In this document: piece after piece, positions 22,723-32,656 of the stretch
Layout: each line of letters opens with the position of its first letter
How positions within the stretch are numbered: the stretch's first letter is position 1
Source: Macrotis lagotis
Lineage: Eukaryota > Chordata > Mammalia > Peramelemorphia > Peramelidae
Reading direction: 5' to 3'
NCBI RefSeq assembly: GCF_037893015.1
Contig: NC_133665.1
Span: forward strand, 105,801,937-105,865,936
Length of the DNA stretch: 64,000 nucleotides
Program-made: the position numbers and the translations under genes
The notes under the pieces: model-generated
The model's database searches: none
Told to the model about the DNA's origin: nothing
What the model saw: only the letters and a program-made list of their open reading frames with translations

Positions 22723-23164
22723 AAATACATGAGTAAAAAAAAAACACTATCAAGGATCATTTGATCAGAAAATGAGGTGGCCAAGTTATGTAGTGAAAAC
22801 ATTACCTAGAAGATGGATAGATACATCTGAGTGCTCTGCTGATAATTTGTTAACAGACCTAAATAAAAGAAGGTCTGCTCACATAGGTTGGTTCCTTTAT
22901 GGGGCACCTTAAAGAACAGTTGGCAAAGGATGAGAATGTGTGAATGGAGTAAGATTAAATTCCAAGATCATGGCTCCATCAGAGTGTCTGTAGTAGTAAT
23001 AATCTGACTTCCCTCTGACTCTTACAGTAGCCAGAAACAATGTACATTTGTTACCCAGGCCCCATTGGAGCCATCACCAAAGGTATTTTGGGATTTAAAA
23101 AAGAAACTCAAACTTTCCTAGTCAAAGTGAAGAATTAAGTTTTTTTAAAAAGATAAAACTGATA
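22723..23164. other. Anonymous intronic sequence
   Basis: Nothing recognised. Confidence 0.4.
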
Positions 23165-23320
23165 ACATTCTATCTTGCACTGTGCTTATTTATGTCCATG
23201 TCTTTCCCTGCTAATATATTGAGACTCCTTCAGGGCAGAAGCTTTCTTATTTTTCATCTTTCTGTTTCCAGCACCTAGCCTTGTACATTGTTATTACTTA
23301 ATAAGTGCTTGCTGAATCAT
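23165..23320 (+). mobile_element. L2 LINE, 3' end
   Basis: 'attgagactccttcagggc' and 'tttccagcacctagccttg', then 'ttaataagtgcttgctgaat', the L2 3' terminus. Confidence 0.7.
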
Positions 23321-23364
23321 TGTCAAACTAAAACACAACAAATGAACAAACACATAAAAATACC

Positions 23365-23411
23365 CCCAAGATGTTCAGAGCTTAGCTCCCCAAGATGTTC
23401 AGAGCTTAGCT
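23365..23411 (+). repeat. 24-bp direct tandem duplication
   Basis: The 23 bases from cccaagatgttc to cttagct occur at 23365-23387 and again, unchanged, at 23389-23411, with one C between. Confidence 0.95.
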
Positions 23412-23439
23412 CTAGCAAAATCAAAATAGCTATAGTATG

Positions 23440-23600
23440 AGAGCCCTGGATTTTGGGATCTAGTGGATGAATACTGGCTCTGCTATTTATATATATGACA
23501 GCTGATGTTAACCTTCTCTGAGCCTCAGTTTCTTCCTCTGTAAAAGTGAAGATATTGGACTGGTTGGTCTCTTTGCCTTTCAGCCCTAGTTGCTCTGCTT
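23440..23600 (+). mobile_element. MIR3 SINE
   Basis: 'gagcctcagtttcttcctc' then 'gatattggactggttggtc' and 'cctttcagccctagttgc', the MIR3 core and specific 3' end. Confidence 0.6.
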
Positions 23601-23849
23601 TGTCTTCCTAGCAACCTATCTCCAGTGTCTATTTCCATTTTGGGTTTTAAAGATGAGGACATCTTAGTTTCCTTTTTGTTGCTTCCCTCCTTTACCACAA
23701 TGGAACTGGGAGTTGGGGGCTGATAGATCTACTCTCCATCACTGGGATCCTTGAATTAAAAGAGGGTCTTCTGGACTTGCACATTTCTTTAGGTGAATCC
23801 CTACTCTTAAATCTTTTCACTTTAGAAGAAAAAGAAAACAGTGTCTCTG

Positions 23850-24000
23850 AGTCAAAGGACTGACTCTGGAGGCAAAGGGTTGACCTGGATTCAAATCCTA
23901 TTCTTGATGCTACTGTTGTATAGGATAAGAATCATCTGTGGAATGAAGGACTTAAATTGGATTATCTCCCAGCTCTAGATCTCTGATCCTTTGATCTTTC
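23850..24000 (+). mobile_element. MIR3 SINE
   Basis: 'gactctggaggcaaagggt', B-box-like 'ctggattcaaatcctattc' and the 3' end 'ttggattatctcccagctc' with 'tagatctctgatcc'. The middle is deleted. Confidence 0.5.
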
Positions 24001-24741
24001 CTAATACTTAAAAGAATCCATGACTTTGTTCTATTTGTGTTGATCACAGCCCCTTGACACCTTATTAATGATCTTTCTGAGTTGCTTTAGCTAAAATAAT
24101 CTGTGACCCTGTGACCAAGAAGATGAGAAATCTTTGGACATTGATAAAAGAGCTCTTAGATGACATTTAAGAGAGTCCATTGCTGTGCCCTTCCTTGCTT
24201 TTTCTTCTTGGTAGTACTTTGCTAGACCTTGTCCTTTGTTGGTCTAGCCTTTGAGATTCCAGGATTACCTCCAGACCTGGGTGAGTTGGTAAAAGAGGAC
24301 TCCAAGAGAAGTCTCAGTTGCTTCTTCTTCCCAGTCTGATTTATTCAGAGATAAGAGGTATAGGCCAGGTTAAATTCCATTTTAGAAGCTGTAGAAATCC
24401 TTGAATGTCAAGGCTCACTGGCATTTCCTTGTAACTGTGAAGAATGCAAAAGCCTGCAGGGATATTGAAATGGTTGGAGGTTGGAGGAGGGACCGACTTG
24501 CTTCTGGATGGGGAAACATGGAGCTCTTTATTTAGAATCCTTTAAGAAAGCAGAGTTGTGTCCAAATGTAGGTTTTGGCTTCCTAGACAGTGGGAAAGGT
24601 AGAGCAATATTTTCTTTTACAAAAGCTTCATTTTTCAAGAGCATTTACTTTACTAAAAGCTGGAATTATCTTCTGAGCCAAAATTCTCTTAGGTCCTCAT
24701 GTATATTCCTGAAGGGTTTGGCAGTGCCTGGAAACCTTGCT
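24001..24741. other. Anonymous intronic sequence
   Basis: Nothing recognised. Confidence 0.4.
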
Positions 24742-24742
24742 A

Positions 24743-24788
<46 letters not shown>
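24742..24788 (+). repeat. (CA)n microsatellite
   Basis: About twenty CA units with one interruption (cata) near 24749, ending in tatata. Confidence 0.97.
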
Positions 24789-24791
<3 letters not shown>

Positions 24792-25103
24792 CCCTGCCAA
24801 AGTATCAAGGCATTCATAGAGACTGTGCCTATCCTTGACCACCATCCAGGCTCCAAAGGACTTGCTAGGTCATGCATGTCCTGACAAGGTTAAGGATGTC
24901 CCCACAATATTCTTAATTCCTTTAGGCATTCCATTCTGGAAAGAGCGTTTGTCCATATTTTGAAACCTTGAAGGAAACTACAGCATTTCTATTTTTAGCT
25001 TATACAAAGTCCTGCCAGTTTTCTTTCTTTGAAGTAACACTGGCTTAAATTTACTGTCCCCCTTCTTTACTTTTTTAGGATCCAGAGTTCATTCTACCTA
25101 CCT
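24789..25103. other. Anonymous intronic sequence
   Basis: Nothing recognised. Confidence 0.4.
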
Positions 25104-25595
25104 GATAGTCAATCAGTAAGCATTTATTAAGGACCTATAATGTCCCTAGTTCTATGCTAATGTTTGTCTTTTCTTCTCAAAAAAGACCAAACCATGATAT
25201 CAGGGAGGTGATACTGTGCCAAGCACATGAATTGGATTTGAGTGAGGGGCTGCTGTGCTAAGGCACCAGCTTTTCTTCTTTGGAGCATCTGGGTCCACTG
25301 GTCAGATATGGATCAGGGTGACTAGAGATGATCCTGGATGCAATAGGAGAATTTGGCCTAAACTAAAGAAGGCAAAGATGAGGAGGGAGAGCATTACAGA
25401 TATGGGGTCAACAAGAAAAAAAATTCCAGAAATTAGGAGATAGAGAATTTCCTTTGAGGGACAACCATAAAGGTGGTGTCACTGAGTATATGGATCACAG
25501 AGTACATGGAGGGGGAGTAAGGGGGGGAGAAAACTGGAAAGATGAATTCCTTTCAGAGGATTTTGTAAATTGATCCTGGAGGTGATAGCCAGGAA
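25104..25595 (-). mobile_element. L2 LINE, 3' part, split by another repeat
   Basis: 25104-25165 is the reverse complement of the L2 3' end ('agtcaatcagtaagcattt'). L2 sequence resumes at about 25360 ('gatgaggagggagagcatt') and runs to 25595 ('gaggattttgtaaattgatc'). The middle, about 25166-25355, is a different repeat. Confidence 0.55.
25166..25355 (+). mobile_element. Marsupial interspersed repeat of unknown class, nested in L2
   Basis: A 190-base block starting 'tttgtcttttcttctcaaaa' with 'tgatatcagggaggtgatac', 'gaattggatttgagtgagg' and 'ctggtcagatatggatcagg'. I recall many similar copies in marsupial genomes, but cannot name the class. It has no coding capacity, tRNA box or clear terminal repeats. 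Orientation is arbitrary. Confidence 0.5.
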
Positions 25596-25599
25596 AAGG

Positions 25600-25695
25600 G
25601 CTATTTATTCCTATTTGATAGATGGGGTCACTAAGGCCCAGAAGCAAAGTAACATACTCAGTTTCACTGAAGACTTCAATGCAGAATGAGAACTA
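25600..25695 (-). mobile_element. MIR SINE fragment
   Basis: Plus strand 'atttgatagatggggtcac', 'taaggcccagaagcaaag' fit the reverse-complement MIR core. Confidence 0.5.
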
Positions 25696-25704
25696 GGAAA
25701 AATT

Positions 25705-25950
25705 TGAACCTGATATAAAGAAAGGCAAAAGATAGTCCTTGTCTTTAAGGAACTTTCAGTCTAATGGGGAGACTATGTGCAAACAAATATGTAACAAGCA
25801 AACAAATATGTACATATATGTGAGGGGAAAGTACAGGGATTGGGAAAGTTTTCCTATAGAAGGGAGATTTTTAGTTGGGACTTGATGGGAGCCAGAAAGC
25901 CAAGAGGCAAAGATGAGGAGGGAGAATATTCCAGGCATGGAAATACTTCT
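25705..25950 (-). mobile_element. L2 LINE, 3' part
   Basis: Plus strand 'ttgtctttaaggaactttc', 'ctaatggggagactatg', 'tttagttgggacttgatgg' and 'atattccaggcatgg' match the reverse complement of the L2 end of ORF2 and 3' UTR. Confidence 0.7.
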
Positions 25951-26054
25951 TTGTGATTTTATAGATTCTAATTTTGTACCTTTCACAAGTTCTTAAATTT
26001 CTCTAGACCTCACTTTCTTCCTCTGTAAAACAAGGGAGTTGCATCATTTGGGGA

Positions 26055-26480
26055 ATGAAAAAAAACTAAGGTTTATAGTATATTATTGTACCCTAAAAAT
26101 GTCAAGTAGGAGGAATTCAGAGAAATGTGAGAAGATATGTATGAACTAATGCAGAATGAAATAATTAGAAACAAAAGAAGAGACTACAATAATTGTAAAT
26201 CAAAACATCACTAAAAGGAAATCAAATCCTGAGTAACTGAAAATTCAGCAGTGGTCCTGGAGAAAAGTTAATGAAATATGCTTCCTTCCTTTTGTCAGAG
26301 GACAGAATGTTGGAAGTACTGTCAGATTTAGCATTGTAACAGGTTTTCAGTTTTTTTCTTTGTTATAAAAGAAGGTTCAGTGCGGGAGGAGAGGAAAGAG
26401 GAGAAGAGTATTTCCAGAAATAACTGTAATGTGAAAACAAAAGGCACCAATAATTCTTATTTTTAGAAAATGATAAAAAT
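26055..26480 (+). mobile_element. L1 LINE, ORF2 end and 3' UTR
   Basis: 'gaattcagagaaatgtgag' and 'gaactaatgcagaatgaa' are the L1 ORF2 C-terminal DNA. The 3' UTR shows 'gtcagaggacagaatgttgg', 'ctttgttataaaagaagg' and 'gtgaaaacaaaaggcacc', ending near 26480 with 'aaaataaaa'. No open frame remains. Confidence 0.6.
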
Positions 26481-26659
26481 AAAAGGAGGGAGCTGGCCCA
26501 CGCAGATGATCTCTAAGGACTGACCCCTTCAACCAGAAATTCTGGAATATTTTGAATTGGTCTGTGTTCAGATAGTATCTTTGTCCCCTTCAGCTCCCAA
26601 TCTCCCAACATCCCTTAGTCACTAATTACCTTTCCTTGCACTATCTCTAACTGCACTGT

Positions 26660-26830
26660 TCAAATTCAAATTCAGCCAGTATGTTTATTATGTTTGTTAA
26701 ACATAACCTATTAAGCTCCACTCTCTGCCCTTGGAATACAAAGATGAAAAAAATGGCAGTTTCTATCATTGGGAATATTTTTATTGACAAGACATTGTAC
26801 AAGATGTACACAACTAAATATGATGCAAGG
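26660..26830 (-). mobile_element. L2 LINE, 3' end (diverged)
   Basis: Plus strand 'agtatgtttattatgtttg', 'cttggaatacaaagatgaa' and 'gacaagacattgtacaag' fit a diverged reverse-complement L2 3' end. An open frame of 102-106 codons on both strands across 26647-26989 is chance. Confidence 0.4.
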
Positions 26831-27150
26831 TCAAATATGAATAGGGGGCAGAGGGGAGTCAAGCAGTCATCATTTCTCAGGAGGAGAAATCTGAACACAG
26901 AGAAAATGTCTTCATCTATTATGGAGAGGTATGGTGGGGATTGGCTCCTTTCAAGAGATACCTTCACCAGACTTGTTCATGGGTGCTAGGTATGGTTAAA
27001 CTTTTGGTTGCTTTTCACAATGTTCATTAGAGGGGGCTGCCACACATGGACATTGTTTTGATTGAGGGATAGAATGTTCTTCTTGACATTTCACCTCCCA
27101 TAGGTCAAAGTCCACAGAAAGTTTTAGTATCCCACGACCCACTATGTCTT

Positions 27151-27307
27151 TTTTTTTAGGTTTTTTTTTTTGTAAGGCAAATGGGGTTAAGTGGCTTGCC
27201 CAAGGCCACACAGCTAGATTATTATTAAGTGTCTGAGACCGGATTTGAACCCAGGTACTCCTGACTCCAAGGCCGGTACTTTATCCACTACGCCACCTAG
27301 CTGCCCC
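27151..27307 (-). mobile_element. Young CORE-SINE (WSINE1-like), antisense
   Basis: Full length on the minus strand, ending at 'ccacctagctgcccc'. A perfect 12-bp duplication ccactatgtctt lies at 27139-27150 and 27308-27319. It sits about 1.9 kb upstream of the Bassoon exon and opposes BSN. The usual 'ctaggtaatt' in the core is 'ctagattatt' here. Confidence 0.95.
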
Positions 27308-27404
27308 CCACTATGTCTTAAAAGGGTTTTCTTGTTGTTTTTAAAATGTGTGTATGGGGAGAGGGTAGTAGGTCACTTTTTCCCTAAACTTTCCTAAAGT
27401 CTAT

Positions 27405-27490
27405 GCTATGCTCCAATACACTGTGCTAAAAGCTGGGATACAAATAGGAAAAAAGAAAGACATCCTATCCCTCAAGAAGCTCAAAAAAAG
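27405..27490 (-). mobile_element. L2 LINE 3' fragment
   Basis: 'gtgctaaaagctgggatac' and 'atccctcaagaagctc' are the reverse complement of the L2 3' end. Confidence 0.5.
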
Positions 27491-27817
27491 GAAGCTGAAA
27501 AGTGAGGAGGTGGCACCAGAGCATGTCCTGCAATGGGATCATGATTGTGGTGATGGTGCATTGAAAACAAAGCAGAACAAGTAGTAAAAAATGAAGAGAT
27601 GACTAGGATTTGAGTCCTCATAAAGGGGTATTTTGCAGCACTTTCTAGACTTCCAAAGGCTCATTCCAGGAGAAATACATAGAACAAGTTTTGGGACTCA
27701 TGACCAGTAGCCATGATGGCCTCTGAGACTTCAAAGGCTTTGGTTATTCCAATGGCTTTGACTGTCTTTTGAATCTTGAAATTGAGGTATGTTCATATGA
27801 AGAAAAGGTCTGATTCT

Positions 27818-27981
27818 TTCTCTCTCATCACATTCAACTTAGATCAATGTATACCATGGAAACAATGTAAAGACTAACAGAATGCCTTCTGTGGGGGTGG
27901 GGGGAGGGAAGCAAGAGTAGGGGGGAAATTGTAAAAATTCAAAATAAATAAAATCTTTCCTTTATTAAAAAAAAAAAGAAA
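27818..27981 (+). mobile_element. L1-type 3' end, 5'-truncated recent insertion
   Basis: A 164-base piece with 'gtataccatggaaacaatg', 'gtaaagactaacagaatgcc', a G-rich stretch (tgtgggggtggggggaggg), 'aaaataaataaaatc' and an A-rich tail. A 17-bp duplication with one mismatch flanks it: agaaaaggtctgattct at 27801-27817 and agaaaaggtttgattct at 27982-27998. The 3' UTR type is one I associate with dasyurid L1. Confidence 0.75.
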
Positions 27982-28229
27982 AGAAAAGGTTTGATTCTCG
28001 TCTCATTGGCCAGGGTGGGGGAGACCCATTTTGTTGGCCAATCATCTGGGGGGTGAATGGGTTCTGTATTTGTAACTCCAGTTAGAAAATTCACATCTAC
28101 ATAGTTTATCAAACGCTTCCCTCCCAGCAACCCAGAGGAGTAGTTATATCAGAAAGACTCCAGATGATTTAGATTCTCATCAGTGTAATGCACTTTGGTA
28201 CAAATCACTCATTAGTTGATGACTCCAAG

Positions 28230-28400
28230 AATTCATAGGATTGTCAAATTAGAATTAGGAGGGACCTCAGAGGTTATTTGGTGCAAACTCCTCAGTTTAT
28301 AAAAGACAAAACTAAGAAGTGAAGTTACTTGTTTAAGGTTATGCAAATTTTTATAGCCCAAAACCTTGTCACCCAGTAAATCAGATTTTTGGTAATGAAT
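28230..28400 (-). mobile_element. MIR3 SINE
   Basis: Plus strand 'gaattaggagggacctcag' and 'aactcctcagtttataaaag' are the reverse complement of the MIR3 3' end; then 'gttacttgtttaaggttatg'. Confidence 0.65.
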
Positions 28401-28547
28401 CTCTCTGAATTGAGCTGGTCCTTAGATTATCAGGCACACAGAGCTCCACATTCCATTATCTGTGATTCCCATGGCCATTGGAACTTCTTGATGAGGAACC
28501 TCACTATCACTGTCAAGGGACACCTTCCTTATAATTTATAATTTTAG

Positions 28548-28660
28548 AGTTGCCTAGGGTCACACAACTAGTGTGTGTCATAAACCAGATATGAACCTAG
28601 ATGTTTTTAGTTCTGAGGCTGGCTTTCCACTTACTATGCCATGTTCCTTTTCACTTCTAT
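28548..28660 (-). mobile_element. MIR SINE fragment
   Basis: Plus strand 'gcctagggtcacacaactag', 'ccagatatgaacctag' and 'cacttactatgccatg' fit the reverse-complement MIR core and head. Confidence 0.65.
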
Positions 28661-29199
28661 TACATAAGAAAACCATTTTCCCCCAGCAACTGAAGAGTCA
28701 CTTTCTTCAAATGATAGTTGATAAACCTAATTCTAGTATAACCAAAAGAACATGAACAGTCCTTTGGAGTTGGCTATGAAAAGACTTGTCCTTGAAGCAC
28801 TTTCATTTGGAGATCTGGAGCCCTGTCTCTAGAGGGATGAAAGGGGACGGTCATTCCCCTGAGTTCCTTTCCTTGGCCTCTCCTAAAGGAGTTCCCTGTA
28901 GTGCTAGACCTCCCCAAGCTACTCAATACTTAACAAATGAGGAGGCCACTTAAAAGCATCTTTGAATGTTCCTACATGGTACATTAGTCCTGGAGTGAAT
29001 TTTGTTCAATGTGTTATATAAATAAAAATTAGGTCAATTTTGTAGCCTATTATTATTACCGTGTACAAGTAGAGGGATTACGCTTTTGTGGGGATATGCT
29101 ACAGCAGGAAGAAAACAGACTTCACTAGCCTAGCTCTCATGTTAAAGGTGTTATCCTGAGGCTGGAAAGAGCTTCACATCACCTTTTCTAAGTTGCATC
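28661..29199. other. End of the upstream intron
   Basis: No repeat recognised. Probable unique intron sequence leading to the splice acceptor. Confidence 0.5.
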
Positions 29200-29233
29200 T
29201 CTCAATCACCCTTGTCTCTCTATGTTCTTTCAG
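29200..29233 (+). promoter_or_regulatory. 3' splice site of the Bassoon exon
   Basis: Pyrimidine-rich stretch (tctcaatcacccttgtctct, then ctatgttctttcag) ending in AG at 29232-29233. The choice is supported because Bassoon-like sequence begins straight after it (Ser-Arg-Arg-Leu) and the base C at 29234 completes a split codon, giving intron phase 2. Confidence 0.85.
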
Positions 29234-29639
29234 CATGTCAAGAAGACTAGAGCCTAAGGATCGCCTGGATGGCCAGAGAGCGACTTCCCCCACCCCAAAG
29301 CAGGCCGGTGCTCATAGCCATGAAGGCCGCCGGCGGGATATGAGGACTCATGGACAGGCTGGCCCACAGGTGGATGGCCCCCATCGGACTCTCCAGGTGG
29401 ACAGCAGGGTGCAGAGAACAGGCCGATCTCCCTCAGTGTCACCAGATCGAGGCAGCACCCCAACATCACCTTATTCAGTACCCCAAATTGCACCTCTCCC
29501 AAGCAGTACCCTCTGTCCTATATGCAAGACAACAGATCTCACCTCTTCTCCCAACCAGCCAAACTTCAACACCTGTACACAGTGTCACAACAAAGTCTGC
29601 AACCAGTGTGGATTCAACCCCAACCCTCATCTCACAGAG
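29234..29639 (+). CDS. BSN: Bassoon N-terminal coding exon (probably exon 2), partial gene
   Basis: This 406-nt exon codes for part of Bassoon, the very large scaffold of the presynaptic active zone. The first base ends a codon begun in the previous exon; 135 full codons follow and the exon ends in phase 0. Numbering the ATG at 29235 as residue 1, the segment has the Ser-Arg-Arg-Leu start, the block GRSPSVSPDRGSTPTSPYSV (63-82) and then QIAPLPSSTLCPICKT (84-99). I recall these as nearly identical in human Bassoon. Cysteines 94, 97, 114, 117, 122 and 125 form the first part of the N-terminal Piccolo/Bassoon-type double zinc finger, with GFNPNPHLT after it. The last Cys pair (CLNC) belongs to the next exon, outside the window. 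The ATG at 29235 is internal: the human counterpart has Thr there, so it should not be taken as the start. The Met-Gly first exon is also absent. The middle (25-50) differs most from human. Piccolo is the only close alternative and fits less well. Confidence 0.95.
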
Positions 29640-29645
29640 GTAACC
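29640..29645 (+). promoter_or_regulatory. 5' splice site of the Bassoon exon
   Basis: GAG|gtaacc: the exon ends after codon 135 (Glu; Gln in human as I recall it) and GT starts at 29640. The next Bassoon residues in other mammals, Val-Lys-Glu-Trp, are not encoded here: the frame continues as Val-Thr-Thr-Tyr. That supports this as the exon end. Confidence 0.88.
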
Positions 29646-29717
29646 ACTTATTACTTTTCTTGTTGTCAATCCAACAAATTTGTTTGCCCAGAGATTCTAC
29701 CCTGTGGGAAGGGGCTG

Positions 29718-29909
29718 TGCTCACAATGGGGAGAACTCTGGACTTGGAGTCAGAGGGACCAGATTCAAATCCTATCCCTGCCATTTTGTTACCTTCTATG
29801 TGACTTTGGCCAAATAATTTCAGTTCTTCTTGGTCTTTTCAGCTATAAAAATGAGGAAGTTGAACTGAAAGATCTCCAAGGCCCTTTTCAGTTCTAAGTC
29901 TATGATTCC
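29718..29909 (+). mobile_element. MIR3 SINE just downstream of the exon
   Basis: Nearly full length: 'ctctggacttggagtcag', B box 'cagattcaaatcctatcc', 'tatgtgactttggccaaat', then the MIR3 end 'gttgaactgaaagatctcc' and 'ttcagttctaagtctatg'. It starts 79 bases after the splice donor. The Bassoon frame stays open from 29640 to the stop at 29895-29897, inside this SINE. Confidence 0.85.
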
Positions 29910-30149
29910 ACTTCAGTTGGAAATGTCCACCAAGACGTGTGACATTATTGAAAAGAGCTACTTAACTGGGCTTGACCACCCTCCTTTCAATATATAAGGA
30001 TAGGGACTGGGTCTGAACCTGTGATCTCATTGGCATAGGAAAGTAGAAGGCAAAGTGTGTTGGCTCCACAATGTAGTACAGTACTTGAGAGTATTGAAAC
30101 ACTTGCCCCATTACACAACTAATATGTCTCAGCTTCAAGGCTATCTCTT

Positions 30150-30300
30150 TTTTTTTAGGTTTTTGCAAGGCAAATAGGGTTAAGTGGCTTGCCCAAGGCC
30201 ACACAGCTAAGTAATTACTAAGTGTCTGAAGCTGGATTTGAACCCAGGTACTCCTGGCTCCAGGGCCGGTGCTTTATCCACTGCGCCACCTAGCTGCCCC
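30150..30300 (-). mobile_element. Young CORE-SINE (WSINE1-like), antisense
   Basis: Full length on the minus strand, ending 'ccacctagctgcccc'. The flanks tcaaggctatctctt (30135-30149) and tcaaagctatctctt (30301-30315) are a 15-bp duplication with one mismatch. It is 0.5 kb into the intron after the Bassoon exon. Confidence 0.95.
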
Positions 30301-32233
30301 TCAAAGCTATCTCTTGATCCATTCTGCTACACTGTCTCACATCGATCATCTGTTTATCTCTATCAATCTATCTTTCTACCTACCTTCTCTATATGCTACC
30401 CATCTCTTTGCTAATAAGTATATAACTTGAGTTTTTGGGTTCACTTTTAATTTCTTTGCTCCTCTATCCTACTTTCTTTATTTCCATCTGTCTTATTTTT
30501 ATACTTTTTTATCAGCTTATTTCATTTTCCTTTTTGCTTTCATTTCCATTCATTATTAGCTTTGCTTCTTTGTGGACAAGTTCTAGCTATGGGTTTCATG
30601 ATTGCCAACTTGCTGTGGCTGAGTCCTGGGTGTGGAATCCATGATCCTCATCTTGCTGTGAGAAAGCCCTGAATATGGGGTCTGTAGTTCCTGCCTCCCT
30701 CTATCTATTCTACCTCTTTTCCATCAATGAAAGCATTGATCCTTAGAATAGGGTTTTGCCCACCCCAGAGGAAGCTCATCTCAACTGGAAAGTTTTTATG
30801 CATTTCAGAACAGTCTCAGAAATATCTCTTGGGACCCAGAATGATGCACTCCTTTTCAAACTCCAAGCTAACTCTTTGTATTAGCCGGATGGGTGCTGGG
30901 AAGTGGTGGTGGTTTAGGGGAATGAGTAGATGGTCTGCAGGGCAAGCTGGGCATTGGGCGGTAAGCTTCCCAGGAGGCTGTGGAAATAACAACAGCAGTT
31001 GCTTGTTTCTTAGAGTAATGGCCTGTGGTAAGCCCCAGACTAGGGGGCACAGTTTGAAAGAATCTGGCATTTAGATTCATTATGCATCTGTTCTTTCTCC
31101 CACATGGCCCAAGTTCTCCATCTGGGGGGTGGTGGGACAGAACAAGCCACAGTGTCACTCTCTCAAACCTTTCTCTGGGGGGGGGTCTTTCTCTGGGGAG
31201 GCTCAGCCAGCATGGGAGGCCAGCTGACCTTGCACTTCTTGAGACATAGGCCCAAGGATTGAAAGGATTGACTGTCCCCTAGGCAGGCTGAGAACTATGA
31301 CTCCTAAGGGGACCACAGAAACCGGAGGACATCACAGCAATGCCTTGCTTGTGATTCGCGGGATATCAAGATTGGAGAAATCCTTTTGCCTTGGGTGGTA
31401 GGAGATAAGTGAGAATAACTGTTTGCAAGTTGGTGTCTATTTGTAAAATGTGGTACTGTAGGTGTGTCATGTGGGGGGGTGCGAAAGGTAAGTGTGAGAT
31501 TCTGGGGGAAGAGCTGACAATATTGGGGAAGATGAGTCAATTTGTTCCTTTGGCTGAGCTACTGGTGTGTGGGCTTTATTAAGAGAGGTGAGTGCTCTTC
31601 ATTACTTGGCACCAGTGACTAATTTTTCTTTTTTTTTATGGAGGAGCAGTTCAATTCTGCACACTGATCAGTTAGGTAAGTGCTTGCTACTCAATACTTG
31701 GAAAAAAGCAGAGTCATTAGGGTCAGGAGGGTGCCATTTCTGGATTTCTTCCTGTGAAATGACCCAAACCATTACACTGTGGTGAGATGTGAGGCCTAGA
31801 AATAGGTTGTGGCAAAGATCTTGTAAAACCTCAACCTGAGGAGACCATGCCTAGGGCCCTGGAAATCCCAAGGGAAGGCAGCAGCTGCCTGGACCACTTT
31901 GGGACCATTCCTTCAGCATGAGCTGCAACCCCACCATCCCAAGCCCTCTCTGAGTACCAGGGCCCTGCCTCTAGACCCATTTGTTTTTATCAGGTGTACA
32001 TATTAATGTGAACATATGAATACATACAGATGCAAGAGTTTTGGAAAGGAGGTTTGGCTATGAGGGGCCAGTATTTTAGTAAACACTAAATCATGGTTCA
32101 AGGGGTTGACCTATGTCATATGCTGTCCTGTGGCCCCCTTCCTATTGACTACTTCTGATTAGGCCCAACCATACCAAAAGCTTGGCTGCTCCAGAATATT
32201 ATATTGGCCCCAATCAGACAAAAACACAATATA
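30301..32233. other. Anonymous intronic sequence
   Basis: About 1.9 kb with no repeat recognised. GC content is uneven, and 30880-31300 is richer in G. Overlapping open frames on both strands at 30727-31158 have no domain and are treated as chance. Being repeat-poor next to the exon, it could hold conserved regulatory sequence. Confidence 0.45.
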
Positions 32234-32270
32234 CTTCCTTCCTAACTTCCTTCCTTCCTTCCTTCCTTCT
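32234..32270 (+). repeat. (TTCC)n microsatellite
   Basis: ttcc units with one interruption near 32243, then about six perfect units up to 32269. Confidence 0.93.
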
Positions 32271-32360
32271 GAGGCACATAAAAATGGCAGGTGGCAGAAC
32301 TAAAATTTAAACTGAAGTCTTCTTATCCAAATGCAATATTCTTACCATTACATGATAGCA
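32271..32360 (-). mobile_element. MIR SINE fragment (probable)
   Basis: Plus strand 'agaactaaaatttaaactg' and 'tccaaatgcaatattcttac' fit a diverged reverse-complement MIR head region. Confidence 0.45.
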
Positions 32361-32643
32361 ACATTCAAGTATTTGAAGGACTTTCAAATGACAGGGGTAG
32401 GGTTAGATTTATTCTGTTTGGTTTCAGAGGACAAAAATAGAAGCTATAGACAAAAGTTGCAGAAAGACAAAAATGAACTTGATGCAAGGAAAAAGTTCTT
32501 AACAATTTGAACTATCCGAAAGGGAAAAGAAAGATGGTGATTTTCCTTCCTCAGCGGTCTTCTTGACCAACTAGTTGTCATCAATGTCATAGAAGGGATT
32601 TGGGGAATGATGTTTTTCTCCCCAATTTCCTGTAAAAACAATT
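32361..32643 (+). mobile_element. CR1/L3 LINE, 3' end
   Basis: 'attcaagtatttgaagga', 'ttattctgtttggtttcag' and 'aagttcttaacaatttgaac' follow the CR1/L3 3' region in sense. Confidence 0.6.
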
Positions 32644-32656
32644 TATTGTTCTTTTT

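Noticed and set aside
29193-29233. ATG at 29193 as the start of a 234-codon protein
   Set aside because: It lies in the intron's pyrimidine-rich end. The splice acceptor at 29232-29233 and homology starting right after it show that the frame upstream is intron.
29235-29237. ATG at 29235 as a translation start
   Set aside because: Bassoon has further N-terminal residues ahead of this Ser-Arg-Arg-Leu; the human counterpart has Thr here, so the Met is internal.
29254-29502. 82-codon minus-strand frame under the Bassoon exon
   Set aside because: A shadow of the real coding strand; no domain.
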